A DNA stretch of 64,000 nucleotides, from assembly GCA_963693365.1 (NCBI GenBank), contig CAVNZM010000016.1, positions 3,472,001 to 3,536,000 on the forward strand. The letters are read 5' to 3'. The translations under genes were made by a program, and so were the position numbers. This document shows, in pieces, positions 46,773 through 62,226 of the stretch. Under the pieces are notes generated by a model, which saw nothing but the letters and a program-made list of their open reading frames with translations, did not search any database and was not told the DNA's origin. The DNA comes from Amoebidium appalachense. Taxonomy: Eukaryota > Ichthyosporea. Within the stretch, counting starts at the first letter, position 1. The number at the start of each line of letters is the position of its first letter.

Positions 46773-47505
46773 TTCCCCTCCTTCCCCCCTCCTTTCCCCC
46801 CTCCCCCCTTCTCCCCTCTCCCCCTTTAAAAAAAGAAGTCCTTTTCCGGAAGGGCCGTTGAACCCCCCTTCTTTTTTACAAAGACGATCCTAGATCCTTT
46901 TTGCTTAATGGTAGATCGCAAATTGTCGTATCCATTCGACAATTCAGGCCCAAAAGTCGATTGTCTGGTACAATTTCGTGAGACTCCGGGTCTGGCCTCT
47001 TGTAGGCGCCACAACCAGGGTTTCTTGGTACCCCCCGCTAGAGGGCTATCCCAAATAACTTTTTTCTCTTTGGTGGACAACCATATCGTTCAAGTTGCGG
47101 TCCCTATTGACAGATTGAGCCCCGAAGCAAGCGAGGGCGCTTTTTTTTTGGTCATTTTTTCACGTTCAAGTGGGAGACCAATCCGAGTCACCGAACACGG
47201 TTCGGGTCAGCGACCTGGGCATGGGGTTTTCCCTTTCAAGTCTTTATGTTTGTGTATGTGTCCCGGGTCGCTCCCGGCTGGTGTTGTTAAAGTGAGCTGT
47301 GCTCACTTCCCCACTAGCGTTGCTGCGGCTAGAACCGTGAGATAAGGCGTAACTAAAAATAGCGCCAGTTGGGGTCAATTAGAATCCTGACTTATGAGTG
47401 TGCTATACAGTACGATCTGTGTCTAGGCGGAAGACGGTAAGCTCCCCTGAGGCAGTGCCTCGCCGGGAGTGAAACGGGATAAAAAAAAATTAAAAAATAA
47501 AACAC

Positions 47506-47559
<54 letters not shown>

Positions 47560-47932
47560 TTACACACACACACACGTGTGGTATGTATAGCTTTGCACAC
47601 AACATTCCGTCTTCTCCCTCCCGCTGGGCCTCCCTCCCCCTCCCCCCCCCCCCCCCCCCCCCTTCGGAACCCCCCCTCCCCCCTTCCCCGACATCCCCCC
47701 CGATTCGGACCAGCCCTCTCCCTCCGCACCCCCCCCCCCCCCCCCCCCCGCCCCGCCCCTTCAACGTATGCAAGGTAGGGAAATCTGTGCACGTGTGCTG
47801 TGATCACGACAGAAAATCAATCATTACAAATCATGACATATCTCAGTAATTGCTTTGGATTATGTATCCCTTCCCTGCAATGCATCGTTGCGGCCCTTGC
47901 AATTGCAGGTTGCATGCAGCTCGAAGTTCCTG

Positions 47933-47967
<35 letters not shown>

Positions 47968-48040
47968 AGCACGCGTACGCATGCACGCGTGAATTGCAAT
48001 GTTGATAACTGGTACTGAATTCGTCACGACAGTAGGAGGC
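46741..48040. other. No convincing gene; one 145-codon frame, C and CA tracts
   Basis: The open frame 46,908-47,345 (+) is of normal complexity but has no recognisable motif, promoter or splice support. (CA)n lies at 47,504-47,575, poly(C) near 47,635-47,755 and poly(T) at 47,934-47,965. Confidence 0.35.
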
Positions 48041-48177
48041 GATCAGGCCTCAGTTTGTAGGGCGAGTGACATAAAAACATGAATAATATGCATGCACCGG
48101 GGGTGGGACGTGTGCCCTGACAGCCTGAGCAATCCCTGAGCATGATACTGTGATACATAGCCTACATACGTTTCCGT

Positions 48178-48285
48178 CTGCCAGCGCGCCGTGTGGTTGC
48201 CGCATTGCCAAAAATCGATATCGCACCTCTGCCAGCGCGCCGTGTGGTTGCAATTATATTGCCAAAAATCGATATCGCACCAAGT
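48178..48285. repeat. Two copies of a ~53-bp unit
   Basis: GCCAGCGCGCCGTGTGGTTG followed by ATTGCCAAAAATCGATATCG occurs twice in a row, at 48,182 and 48,231, with a short insertion in the second copy. Confidence 0.75.
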
Positions 48286-48486
48286 TAAAAATCCCCATGT
48301 ACATGTGCATCTATGTGTGCATAATATGCACTGCATGTACTCGGTGCAACGCGCGGGCATCTCGAGCTCTGTTGGTGACATTTTTTTCCTGGATGCCTTC
48401 ATTCATGGTCATGAACATCGTTGAATGAAGCTGTGCACTGTTTACCCCGGGGGCCCGGTCGATCATCTACTTCCACGGTCAGTGGC

Positions 48487-49076
48487 ACCCGCGACCGGTA
48501 ATTTTATTGTAGTACATCATGAGCATGGATAAGCTGAGACAATAAGTCACGGACATGCACAATGTATGTCCTATCAATACCTATCTGTTCACGGCTACGG
48601 ATCGATGCTGGAATAGATGATGATCTGACATGTGTGTGTGTGTGCACGTGTGCGTGTACGTGCGTGTGCACAGTGTGCCACAGAGTGTGTTTGCACGTGT
48701 GTACAGTACCTCGTGTGTGTGCGTGTGTGTATGTGGGGGGGGGGGGGGGGGGGGGGGGGAGGGGGGACTCCACTGGGGAGAAGGCTCGAGGAATGCGGCA
48801 GGCATGCCTGGCGGCCAGGGCTCGAGGACCGGCGGTGGCACCCGCGACCGGTAATTTTAATGTAGTACTAGCATGGATAAGCTGATACAATAAGTCACGG
48901 ACATGCACAATGTAGGCATATCAATACCTATCTATTCACGGCTACGGATCGATGCTGGAATACAGTGATGATCTGACATGTGTGTGCGCCTACATATGCG
49001 TGTGGGTGTACGTGCGTGTGCGTGTGCATGCGTGCGTGTGCACACAGTGTGTTTGCACGTCTGTACAGTACCTTGT

Positions 49077-49121
<45 letters not shown>

Positions 49122-49190
49122 GGGGGGGGGGGGGGGACTCCACTTGGGAGAGTGGGAGATCTAGAGACTGAGGCTTGAGGAATGCGCGAT
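48487..49190. repeat. ~355-bp tandem duplication containing GT and G tracts
   Basis: The block starting CACCCGCGACCGGTAATTTT at 48,487 recurs at about 48,840. Both copies continue with GGACATGCACAATGTA, CACGGCTACGGATCGATGC, GATGATCTGACATGTGTG, a GT-rich part, poly(G) and CTCCACT. The homopolymer and GT parts differ in length while the rest is about 90% identical by eye. Confidence 0.8.
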
Positions 49191-49906
49191 TGCATTCCTG
49201 AATAGCTGACATGATGTGATAGCAGGCTAATTTCATACAATCAAGACAGATTACTTGATAGTTACACGAGATTGAGCGGCTTTAAAGACCATTTTGCTCT
49301 TTTGAAATTATTGTCATTTTGTCCACGAATATACAAGAGCTCACAAAAAATGATCTATGTTCAAGTCAGCTTTCAATCCACCTCTCAGAACCTTGCTTTG
49401 GCATGGTTTGTTTATTGTGACTATTCTGATCCAATCATGTCACACGAATTTATCATCCCAAAGCTTTGGTATGTACAGGTATGTAAAGCCTTTCCTACAA
49501 TTGGCTTATATCACAGCCAGCAGGCGATTGGTGGCATTACATTTTCAGACCGTATACAGTTTAGATCCAACTTTAAAATTTTAACGTCGATTCTTTCTCC
49601 AAACTTTGGAAACTGCGCTCCACCATTTAGATACAAATCACGCAGGCTTGCGCCGATGTGCATTCCACAACTGTCCGACCAAAGACCTGGCCGCTTTTGC
49701 ATGCTCCTGTGTGTTGGACACACAGGCACACGCCTGCGACACGGTCACGTTTTTACATCTTGCGAATGAACTCGTCTTAGTCCGTCGTGGAAAAAAAAAA
49801 AAAAAACCTCACAAACGCTAGCGAAAAACCACGCCTTTGAACATAGGAGTAGACACGTAGATATTTTTTACGCGCTGGTGTAGGCGGGCGTTGTGTTATT
49901 AGTAGA
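49191..49906. other. Upstream region of the membrane-protein gene
   Basis: The region has normal complexity. A 165-codon plus-strand frame (49,272-49,769) has no start context or motif I can support. The 60 bp before the ATG at 49,907 contain no TATA box. Confidence 0.35.
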
Positions 49907-52837
49907 ATGCTGGCTCAAGGCCTGTTTCTTACGGCCGCGCTGGCTGTCGCCCAGGCCGCGACTGTAACAGTAGCACCCGGAAATGGAACCCTTAGCGCTG
50001 CTCTAGGTGACGCAGCACCGGGGGATGTGCTTCAGCTGCAGGCAGGGACATATTTCGAGGAAGAAGAAATCATTGTTTCTCAGGCAGTGACTATTCAGGG
50101 CGCTGCTCTTGCAAGCGCTGCCGACCCCCCCACATCGATTATCAACGTGAAAACGGTTAGCTCCGAGTATGCCTTCCAGGGCCTCACATGGGATGGTGTT
50201 TCTTTCAAAGACCTTGCTATCGTTGACCGCCAGGCGGGGACTTCTTGCTCCCTCGCCGAACCTTACGCCCTGCGCGCGAATTTCTCCATTGAGCTTATCC
50301 CCGCGCCCGTTATTCGCGGGAACAAGGTTTGGTTGAACGCGGATATCGGTGCGTGGTACAACACGCGCAAAGTTGTGGACGTGAAGTTTGGTTCATGCAA
50401 ATACTCCACGGACAGCTCGGAGACAGACACCTCTGCCATCCTTGCCGGGCGTAGTTTCACTCTCTCTGCCAAAAACTGCCATGCCGCGGTCGGGTTTTCC
50501 GTTCGTTTTGACAAACTGCTTAATTGCGGCGTCACCAAAACGAACAGCCCCACTATGGTGGATTACAAGGCAGTTATTGAGGCTCAGTTCGTCGAACACG
50601 TGGACAAGGTCAGCGCCACGCAGAATCTGCGCGTCCCCGCAGACCGTAATGCCAACGCTGTCACCAACCTGAGGTGGGTGCCTTTGTTGATTTACCATAT
50701 TTAGAGTTTAAGTTTTCTATTTTTTTCTATTTTTTTTTTTTTGGCCCCCACTCTGCGGACGAGAAAACGAGAAAACGGGCTTCTTCTTCTTTTTTTTTTA
50801 AAAACACCTGCGCTGAAGGAAGAAGTGACGGGAACGGGAGAACGGCCAGGAACTTGGTGTGTTGCAAGGAGGGCACATTATGCAACAAATTCTTTCCATG
50901 TTTTGCGGAAAAGATGAACTCGCTTGCATATGTATCTTGTATATCTCTCCTTCACCTTCTCCACCAAATTTTTCATTCCAAAATTTTCAGCAATGTTTTC
51001 AAACGAGATTCTGCAACGCTTTATGCAATGAATTCAGTATTGGATTGGTGCGCTTGCGTGTAAAAATGTACACGGTTAGAATGGCAAATTATTCTACAAG
51101 TGCTGATTTTTTCTTTTTGCCCAACCAACAGAATCAATATTGACCGTGTGGGCAATGTGACTGCCACCATCACCGTGCAGTATGCCGCGGCCGAGATTGA
51201 AGTGAGTGTCCGAGGAAGCCAACACCAACTAATATGTTTCTTAACCGATATGCGTAGAAGATATACACTTTTTTTTTCCCTTTTTTTTTTTCGCCTCTTG
51301 CTTTTTCCTCCCTTTTTCCCCCCTCGGTTCTGCCTTTTCTGTCGTCCATGATTTTTCCATATCTCTTTTCTAATGTGCAAGCTTTTTGGCCTGCATACTT
51401 ACCTTTAGATCGAAAGTACGGACACGAAAGTTGTAATGCAACAACGTCGTTTTCCGTCCCGTTTTTTCTTTCTTTCTTTCTCTTTTTTTCTCCCTACCTC
51501 CATTCCTTTAATCGCTTGATTCAATTTTGTTTTGTTTTTCGCTGCATTTCTTTCTCCTCCTCGCCCTTACCCTTCCTATACCAACCCACCATTCCTAATC
51601 TTTCCTCTTTTCCCCCCTTCCTTTTTTTCAGGCAGTGATCACGGAGATCAACACCACCAAGGGCACCAACGAGACCATGATCGTCATCAGCATGGCGATG
51701 CCCACCCCCTACGTCATCCCCACGGGCTCCGTCGGCGGCGTCGCCGTCAACGAGAGCGAGGTATACACCGTCACGTCCAACTGGACACTCCTCGACGCGC
51801 CGTGCAACAATCTCGGAAAGGATGAACTCTGCAACCAGACCGTGAAACTGAACATCACGGCTTGCGATCTGTCCGGAATTTACGAACTCGTCGACGTGCC
51901 ATTGGACTGTCAGCAGTCGACGAAGGGTCAGAACGCGTGCCCCGCCGGGATCGCGCCCATGACAATCCGTTTCTTCCTCGACTCGCTCAATTTCTGCGAG
52001 GAGACGCAGTTCAACCTTTCAGGTCTTTTCACCCCCGACATTCTTTTGCGTAGCGACAACACGTACGCCGAGAACCGCGCCAGCGCCGTCTTCTACCTCG
52101 GTGAGATGTCCTTCTGGTCTATCCGCCTTTGGACAAATGAGACAAAACTGGGTATCTCCGCAGCAGAAATCACCGAAGCGTCCCGTACCTCCAACGGCGA
52201 CTGTATCTCCTACCTCCCGTATCGCAACTATCTCAAGAACATCTCGGCACTCAACCAGACCTTCGTCCCCGCGCCTACCCGCACCCCTCCCGAGATCCAG
52301 TTCATGCTCCCCGTCAACACGACGATGGCGTGCGCCGACTCCTCTCTCACCGGAAACAACATCACGCTAACGTTCACCGTTCGCGTCGACTATATCGACT
52401 CCACCCGCCGTCGTCGCCGTCGTTCGGACACCATCGAACGCCGCTTCCGCCGGAACGAAGCCGAGGTTCAGGTCGACAAGAACATGGGCGTCGTCTACCC
52501 GGAGAACTTCGGCGGGGCCGGCAACGGCGCGGTCGTCGGCGCGTCCCCCGTCGACTCCAACACCGAACAGATCAAGTACATCATGTCTGCCGTGTTCTTT
52601 GTTCTTTCTTTCCTCGTCATGTGCTGCTGCTGCGGTACCGTCGGCGTCCTGTACGTCCGTCGTAAGAACCACGGTGAGGAGAAGAAAAAGTTGATCGACA
52701 GCCATTTTGGTGGCGCTCCCGCTAGTATGATGTCTCTTCATAGCAATTCTTCGGCGTTTGCAAACAGCCCCAGCATGGATGGGCTTGGGATGATGGCCGG
52801 ATCTTCCATGAACCTCAACCGTTCCGCCAAGGCCTAA
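49907..52837 (+). CDS. Secreted type I membrane glycoprotein, 680 residues, three exons
   Basis: Exons 49907-50673, 51132-51201 and 51632-52837 join in phase (2, then 0). Donors are GTGGGT and GTGAGT; acceptors are ACCAACAG and TTTTTCAG. The protein starts with a signal peptide (MLAQGLFLTAALAVAQA, cut near residue 18). A beta-rich ectodomain follows, with many N-glycosylation sequons and paired Cys. A run of six Arg at about 539-545 and a further RRFRRN could be a proprotein convertase site. One membrane helix lies at about 595-621 (FFVLSFLVMCCCCGTVGVLY), with a 59-residue Ser/Met-rich cytoplasmic tail. Signal, ectodomain, basic cleavage site, helix and short tail recall ZP-type surface proteins, but I cannot identify the fold. 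Exon 3 strongly prefers C-ending codons, suggesting high expression. The gene body lacks the long microsatellites found elsewhere in the window. Confidence 0.8.
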
Positions 52838-53224
52838 AAAGGAGATTGGGAGATTGAAATTTGTGGAAATTTGAGGATAGGTTTAGGTTTTTGTTCGTTT
52901 GTTTTGTTGTGTTCGAATATAATCGATAGCCCCTCCCACCCCCCACCCCACCCCACCCCACCTTTTTTTTTCCAACTCTTCTTCACTTGACTTATGGTAT
53001 GTTGGTAGCAAAAAGTACCACACAGCTGGAGAGTGAGTTAGCGTAACTGCCTAATATAGTTAAATCACGTGCAAGGAGTAATAGTTATAATACGGTCATA
53101 TAGTGAGAGTTTAGGATAAGTAATTCCTGGGCAGTGCCTAGGATGTGTGGCAGGGGGGAGAGTGAGTGCATCCCAACCCTTTACCCGTGTTGCTGGGAAA
53201 CGGTGGAGCTAGAATCGCGCCAGC

Positions 53225-53230
53225 AATAAA
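53225..53230 (+). terminator. Possible poly(A) signal of the membrane-protein gene
   Basis: AATAAA occurs 388 bp after the stop codon at 52,837. No nearer AATAAA is present, so the 3' untranslated region may be about 400 bp. Confidence 0.35.
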
Positions 53231-53902
53231 CAGGGAAAAAAGAAAAAAAGAAGGAGAAGAAAATGGATGATGTTGTGATCCGTGCGTGCAGCGCCGGTGT
53301 TTGCATGCGAAGGATATACTCAATACAGAATCTCTACGAGCAGAAGTCATGGTTGTTTTATGGTTTACGTAATCTTTTTTTTTTTTTTTTTTTTTTCCTT
53401 TCCCCGCATTCACCAATGATTCGTGCGCTGTCTGACTGTATCGGGCAAATGTGGAAATTCGGGTGGGAAGGTTTTGGCGCAATATTTTGAAAACATTTTC
53501 CACTAGTGCTAACTAAAAATTAGGCCTATAATGGGAAGAAATCACGACTCTATCTTTTGGTTTTCCACAAATATAGAATTTCAAAAGAAGTAGGAATACT
53601 TATTCGTTTAAGCAACCTTGCCATGGTGGAAGGGAATAATGAGCGAGTCTTTCCTCTTTTCTCCAGTGAGTGAATGTGTGTGTAGTGTGCACCCATATTC
53701 ATGTGCGCGGGCGTGTGTTTATTATAGTCACGGGTGTGTGTGTGTGTGTGTGTGTGCGCGCGCACGCGTGTGTGTGTGTCACGCCCCGTGTGTACACGTG
53801 TGCGTGCGTGGGGGCGCGTGGGTGAGCACGGTATGCGTAGGGAGGTGCATACATGTGTGTGTGTGCGTGTCTGAACCCAAGGGATGGTGGTGGCCGGTGG
53901 TG

Positions 53903-53977
<75 letters not shown>

Positions 53978-54361
53978 GGGATTATTGTATCCCACGCGAC
54001 TCGACAGTTCATGCACTCATGATCGCAGGCACACAAATAGATCCCATACCATGCCCCCCCTCCCCCTCCCCCTCCCCCCTCCCCCCCCCCCCCCCCCCTA
54101 TCCCCCCCACCCGCCCCACCCCCCCAACCAACATTCCCTACCCTCCTTCCATGGCCACCCCACGGGGGGCCGGGCAAGAAAACTCAACAACAAATGAAAA
54201 AATAAATAGTCGGTGGCGGAGGCGGATAGAGGCTTTAACAACCCCCCCCCCCCTATTGGTGCGGAGGGGGGGTCGGACTTCCTTTTTGGGGTTAGTGTAA
54301 CACCAAAAAAGTCTAAAATATCATGCGCCAAGTTAAAGAAAATAGCGTAACCGGCACGGAA
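53231..54361. repeat. T, GT and long G tracts, no gene seen
   Basis: Poly(T) lies at 53,374-53,397 and mixed GT/GC sequence at 53,730-53,875. A ~68-bp G run (53,918-53,986) is followed by C-rich sequence at 54,054-54,125. Open frames here are repeat translations. Confidence 0.6.
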
Positions 54362-54420
54362 TGCACGTGACCTTAGTGTTTCAGATTTTCTGCGCCTGTG
54401 CTGAAACACTAACACGTGCA
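54362..54420. other. Long imperfect hairpin
   Basis: TGCACGTG (54,362-54,369), then ACC, then TTAGTGTTTCAG (54,373-54,384) pair with CTGAAACACTAA (54,401-54,412) and CACGTGCA (54,413-54,420). This gives a 20-bp stem with a 3-base bulge and a 16-base loop. No gene is identified around it. Confidence 0.75.
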
Positions 54421-57060
<2,640 letters not shown>

Positions 57061-57081
57061 CATACATAAAGAATATGCATA

Positions 57082-57246
57082 ATAAGCAGAGCCCATCCTC
57101 AGGGGGGGCCCCACGTCATCCACAGTACCTGAGTGTCGACCTATTCCCCTCGTTAACGAAACCCAACTCAGATACTGTTTCACTTGAACATGAGTAGGTC
57201 ACCCGTCTTGATCAGAGACGAGCAGGGTTGCTTATGCAGGCAAGGG
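57082..57246 (+). mobile_element. MITE-like short element with inverted ends, copy 2
   Basis: It starts ATAAGCAGAGCCCATCCTC and ends GACGAGCAGGGTTGCTTATG, matching the ends of the minus-strand copy at 1,138-1,307 almost exactly, with a diverged interior sharing TGAGT and TCGACC words. Length about 165 bp. It has no coding capacity. Confidence 0.5.
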
Positions 57247-57890
57247 CAGTGGGAAAGGCCGGGGGTTAAAGTTGCAGCAGTAAGCAGAAGCAAGAAAAAT
57301 ATAGATAGGAACTCAGGAGACGGGGCTTCTAGGAAGCTCCCCCGTCGATACCTAAGTCGATACTTCCCTGGCTAACATACTACACCAGCTGAAAAGAATT
57401 AAGTCCCGAAGGCCGCAGAATTCGCAATCAGAGGGGAAAATATGAATTTTGACCCACGCCGCAGGGTAGTAACACGCTTACTAGGGCGGAACTTTATCGT
57501 CTTCGAACGGAAAGCTATGCCCCCGGATGTCAGCCGGAAATATGGTATCACCCATTGCTTTGGGCTTGAAAAAAGCCAAACCGATAGTCCGAGTTTTGTT
57601 ACGCCGGCGGGTAACATGCCGCATGGGTTCCAAGGGAGCTGTCGCCAACAGAGCGGTGTGTGCATGCGTGCGCGTAACGCAATGTGTGAAGTGTGTCTAT
57701 AGCTATGAAAGGGGGTATGCAGAAGTGGACAGATGAAGTGTGTGGAGAGAAAAACAGTAAGAAGAAAAGTAGACACCGGTATGTGCAACCCCGCACAACA
57801 TACACACACACACACACACACACGCGCGCACATAAATAAGCGAAGATTACAGGTAATCAACCAGAACAACAAATGATAAGCAAAACAACA
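57247..57890. other. Normal-complexity stretch, no supported gene
   Basis: Overlapping frames on both strands (57,442-57,702 plus; 57,399-57,872 minus) are open, but neither has a splice context or a recognisable motif. Confidence 0.3.
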
Positions 57891-57894
57891 GGCG

Positions 57895-58062
<168 letters not shown>

Positions 58063-58395
58063 TCTTAGGGATGCTGCAGAATCGTCAGATATTAGACAAA
58101 TCGTACCAATACGATCATTCTCTCATATATGTGAGAAGATTGTGACTAACGATGTGCAGAGCTGGTTAAGACCTGTTGAGTGTGCAGAGAAAATGGGAGG
58201 GGAAGGAGGAGGGGAAGGGGGGGGGGTGGGTGTGAAGTAAGAGAGGGGAGGGAATGTTAGAGTGTCAGTAGTCTCAGGGGACCCTGCAGAGTCGTTAGAT
58301 GTCAGACAAAAACGCACCAACGACCAAGTTCTCCGAGGGGAGAAGTGCGTAAAACGTTCTGCAGAGTGGGTTAGAGACCTGCTGATGAGAAGAGT
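58063..58395 (+). repeat. Tandemly duplicated coding-like segment
   Basis: Two ~120-bp blocks about 205 bp apart read as related peptides in the plus strand: DAAESSDIRQ and DPAESLDVRQ at their starts, VQSWLRP and AEWVRDL near their ends. Each begins just after an AG that could be an acceptor (CTTAG and CTCAG). The blocks have diverged but stay open, suggesting duplicated exons or pseudo-exons. No complete gene could be assembled. Confidence 0.35.
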
Positions 58396-58497
58396 GTATA
58401 CAGGGTTTGGCCAGGGGGGGGGGGGGGGGGGGGGAAGGGGGGGGGGGGGGGGGGGAGAAGAAGGTAGGAGGGGAAGGGGGGGGAGGAGAGAGGGAAA

Positions 58498-58529
<32 letters not shown>

Positions 58530-58591
58530 CCCTGTGGTGGACAGATCAGAGACGAGACCTCCATTTCAAAGAGGGGGGGGGGGGGGGGGGG

Positions 58592-58630
<39 letters not shown>

Positions 58631-58666
58631 GGACGCCCAGGAATTCAACAAGGGTCACCTCAGACA

Positions 58667-58699
<33 letters not shown>

Positions 58700-58965
58700 C
58701 ACACACACACACACACGCGCGGCGTACCCAATCCACCATATGTGCACGCTTTTTTTCAAAATATGACCCGACCCCACCACTGGCAAATGCATGCATTATC
58801 GAGGGAAAGGTAGGAATAGAATTTGAAGAAGCACTGTGCGGATACTTGTTTTCCGATTTCCATGGAGAGAGCAGAATCTAAATGATGTTGAAAAAGACAT
58901 TGAGAGAGCAGATTCCAATTGATGTGGAAAAAGACAAAGATTTCCGAACTCAATATACAAGTTTC
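58396..58965. repeat. G, A, GA and C tracts followed by unresolved sequence
   Basis: G-rich sequence to 58,490 is followed by A-rich sequence to 58,530, poly(G)-(GA)n to 58,628 and poly(C) at 58,671-58,696. Near 58,867-58,945 a ~37-bp unit with GAGAGAGCAGA and GATGTTGAAAAAGACA is repeated once. Confidence 0.55.
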
Positions 58966-58970
58966 GAATA

Positions 58971-58976
58971 TTTATT
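58971..58976 (-). terminator. Poly(A) signal of the domain-repeat protein gene
   Basis: TTTATT on the plus strand is AATAAA on the minus strand, 165 bp beyond the stop codon at 59,141. Confidence 0.5.
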
Positions 58977-59140
58977 TTGACCGTGCAACAAGCGGGGTAT
59001 TATGTACACTAAAGCCAGAAGCAAAACACACATAGCCAGACACCTCATAAGTTAACTCTCCAACTAAACTCCCTCATAAGTTAACTCTCCATATATAGCA
59101 TGATCAAGTGCCGGCCCGTCTATCAACAGACAATTGAGTC

Positions 59141-59561
59141 TCAATAGTTGGTACCAAAGTCGCTAAATTCGTCCGTGAAGTCGCCACTGGCGGTGTAGTC
59201 AACGTTCTCGGGTGCTGTGGGTGGTAGTGTGTGTGTGTGTGTGTGTGTGTGTGTTGGGGGGGGGAGAGGGGGGGGGGGGGGGAAGGAGGGAGGACGGAAT
59301 GTAAGTTCGTGGGTATGGATTAAACACGTGTGCAACCGCGATAATAAACCTTGATAGGGAGGGAAGAAAGGTTGGTTGGGGCCCAAGAAGGAAAAAAAGA
59401 GGATGATATACGCGGAGCGGGAGGGAGACGTGTGCGGAAGGTGGGAAGGGGGAGGAGGAGGGGCCGAGGGGGGGGGGGGGGGGGGGGGGGGGGGTTTCCT
59501 AATGCATTCATTTACTGGGTTGGCAACCATTAAATCGAAGACATCCCCCTCCCCCCCCCCG

Positions 59562-59602
<41 letters not shown>

Positions 59603-60566
59603 AAAGAAAAAAGAAACGAAAACACTTGCAGATTTGCATGCTGAAGACAATCGAGCAGATTTGCATGCTGAAGACAATCGAACGGGACAGATCGTTACAC
59701 TACTGGTGGTGGTGGTGGTGGTGGTGCGTGCGTGTGTATGTGTTTGGGGGGGAGGGGGGGGGGGGGGTGGGGTAGGGTGGGGGGGGGGGGGGGGGGAGGG
59801 GGGGGGAAAGCATCCATACGTTCTATGGCAAAGTCCAGAACCATCTTCCCACCGCCCCTGATTGAAAACTGAGCCGATGGCTCGGTCGAAGACACATCGG
59901 TGCGGGAAGAGAGATCCGCGGTGATGGTGTAGGTGCCTGCAGGAACGTTGGGGAAGGAGAATCCACCGTTTTGATTGGTCGTCGCTGAATTAATCACGGT
60001 GCCGTCTGCAGCCAGGAGTTTGATGGGGATGGAGGGGATGAGGTCCTCCCCACTGTCGAAGGCTTTGTTCTTGTTGCTGTCGACAAACACACGGCCCTCA
60101 ATCTTGCCTGCGCATTTATTGTTAGCATTTTTACTTAATTTTTGGGATTGGTGGCGGCGGCTGCGGTGTTGTTGTTGGTGTTGTTGTTGCTACTATCAGC
60201 ATTATTATTATTGTTTTTACAATCACGAAGCGGTTGTATATAATTATTGTTGGTGGTGTTGTTGCTACTATCAGTATTATTATTGTTGTTTTTACAATCA
60301 CGAAGCGGTTGTATATAAGAAATAACACAAGAGGGAGGGGGCTGGGTTTGGGGTGGGTGGGTGGGTGGGGTAAGAACGTGTTTCAGTGTAAGATGTACAC
60401 TATAGTATTCATAACGTGCAGCACAATGAAGCTTGCAAAACATGCAGGCAGGGGGGGAGGGGGGGGGGGGGGGGAGGGAGGGGGAGGAGGAAGTTGGGAT
60501 GCTAAACCATAGTTTGACGTGACGAAGATAAATGAAGTAAAAGCATGACAAAGCTACGAAAAAATG

Positions 60567-60621
<55 letters not shown>

Positions 60622-61142
60622 TTGTTCTTGTGTGTACGTTTCCAGATATGAGCTTTGGACTGCGGTATGAATGCATGTTGTCCACATTTTTGGGGGGAAT
60701 CTCGGAGGGTGATTGGGGTTTTAATATTGATGGTGGAGGGAGGAGGAGGATGTGAAAAAGGGTAGGTGGGTGGGTGGTCGTGGTTGGGGGGGGGAGGGGG
60801 GGGGGAGTGTTACCTGTGGTGGGAGCAGGTGCTGGTGGGGGTGCACTCAAAATCCTAAAATCAAACGTCGAGGTTGTGCCAGGCCCAATCGTAATTGTCT
60901 TAGTGCGAGAAACGGAAGCAGGAATGTTAAACCCGGGAATCGTGCCAATAGTCACAACGTATGTACCGGCGGGGAGGGATGAAAATTGGTAAAACCCGCT
61001 GGAATCGGTGCGAATTCCGGGGCGGATGGGTTGACCCCCCTGGGTTAGGGTGATGGGTGTGTTGGCGATGCCTTCGCCTCCGCCAACTTTGTTGTCGCTG
61101 TTTTTGTCGTTGAAGACGGAGCCCTGGATGGTGCCTGTGTGT

Positions 61143-61181
<39 letters not shown>

Positions 61182-61264
61182 GAGGTTGGAGTGGACGAGA
61201 ATGTGGGATGGGCTTACGTGTGTGTGTGTGCGGGAGGATGTTTGTGTATGATGCGTATGTGCTT

Positions 61265-61316
<52 letters not shown>

Positions 61317-62180
61317 GGGGGTGGTGGTGATGTATTCATAAGAGGGTTGGAAATATGGAGGAGATAACAAAAAGCAACAGCAAACAGAGCCCATCATCAG
61401 GGGGGTTGCTATGCCTTTACAAAAGCATGGGTTTCGACTCTTTTAACCTCTCGCGCGTGGTTCCCAACCCATCTAAGACTTTGTTTCAACGGGGGGGGGG
61501 GGGGGGGGGGGGGGGTACGGGGTAGAATATGTCACTCAGTACGAGGTTAAAACTTCCGAATGCAGATTGCAAAGCACACATGCAAGGGGGCCAAGTGTGT
61601 GTGTTGTGCACATGTGTGTATTCTTGTGTCTCTCTCTCTCTCTTTTTTTTTATTACCTTTTTGCTGGACGGGCGGGCGCGCGGTATACTGCTGGTTTGGG
61701 CCCGCAACCACCGTGACGACGAATTTGTCGTTGGGGGGGTTCGGCTTCTGTCCGTCGGGGTATATGGGGACCAAGGTGTACTTCCCGGGGGGAACCACAA
61801 TGGTGATCTTGCCGTCCGCATCCGTAGTCAGAGTGTCGATAAGAACCCCCGCCTCATCGTAAATTTCAACAGGGGTATTGGGGGCCGGGTTCCCATCGAT
61901 GCCGTAAACGACAACCGTAAGGCTGGCTGCGAAATTTGATCGATAAAATTTAGAATTCTTGTTAGCTTTATTGTTTAAAGATAGCAGCAAAATTCAAACA
62001 AGACGACAAGAAGAAGAGTAGCCATGGTGAGCGAGGACGGGCAGGAGAGGATGGGGAGGAAAGAGGGAGAGAGGGAAGGGGAGAAGGGAGTGGGGGGGGG
62101 GGGGGGGGGGGGGAAGGGTTAGTGTGCGCTACAGAGTAGGAAGAACACATTCATGACGGACAGACAGCACTGTGTACAGC

Positions 62181-62226
<46 letters not shown>

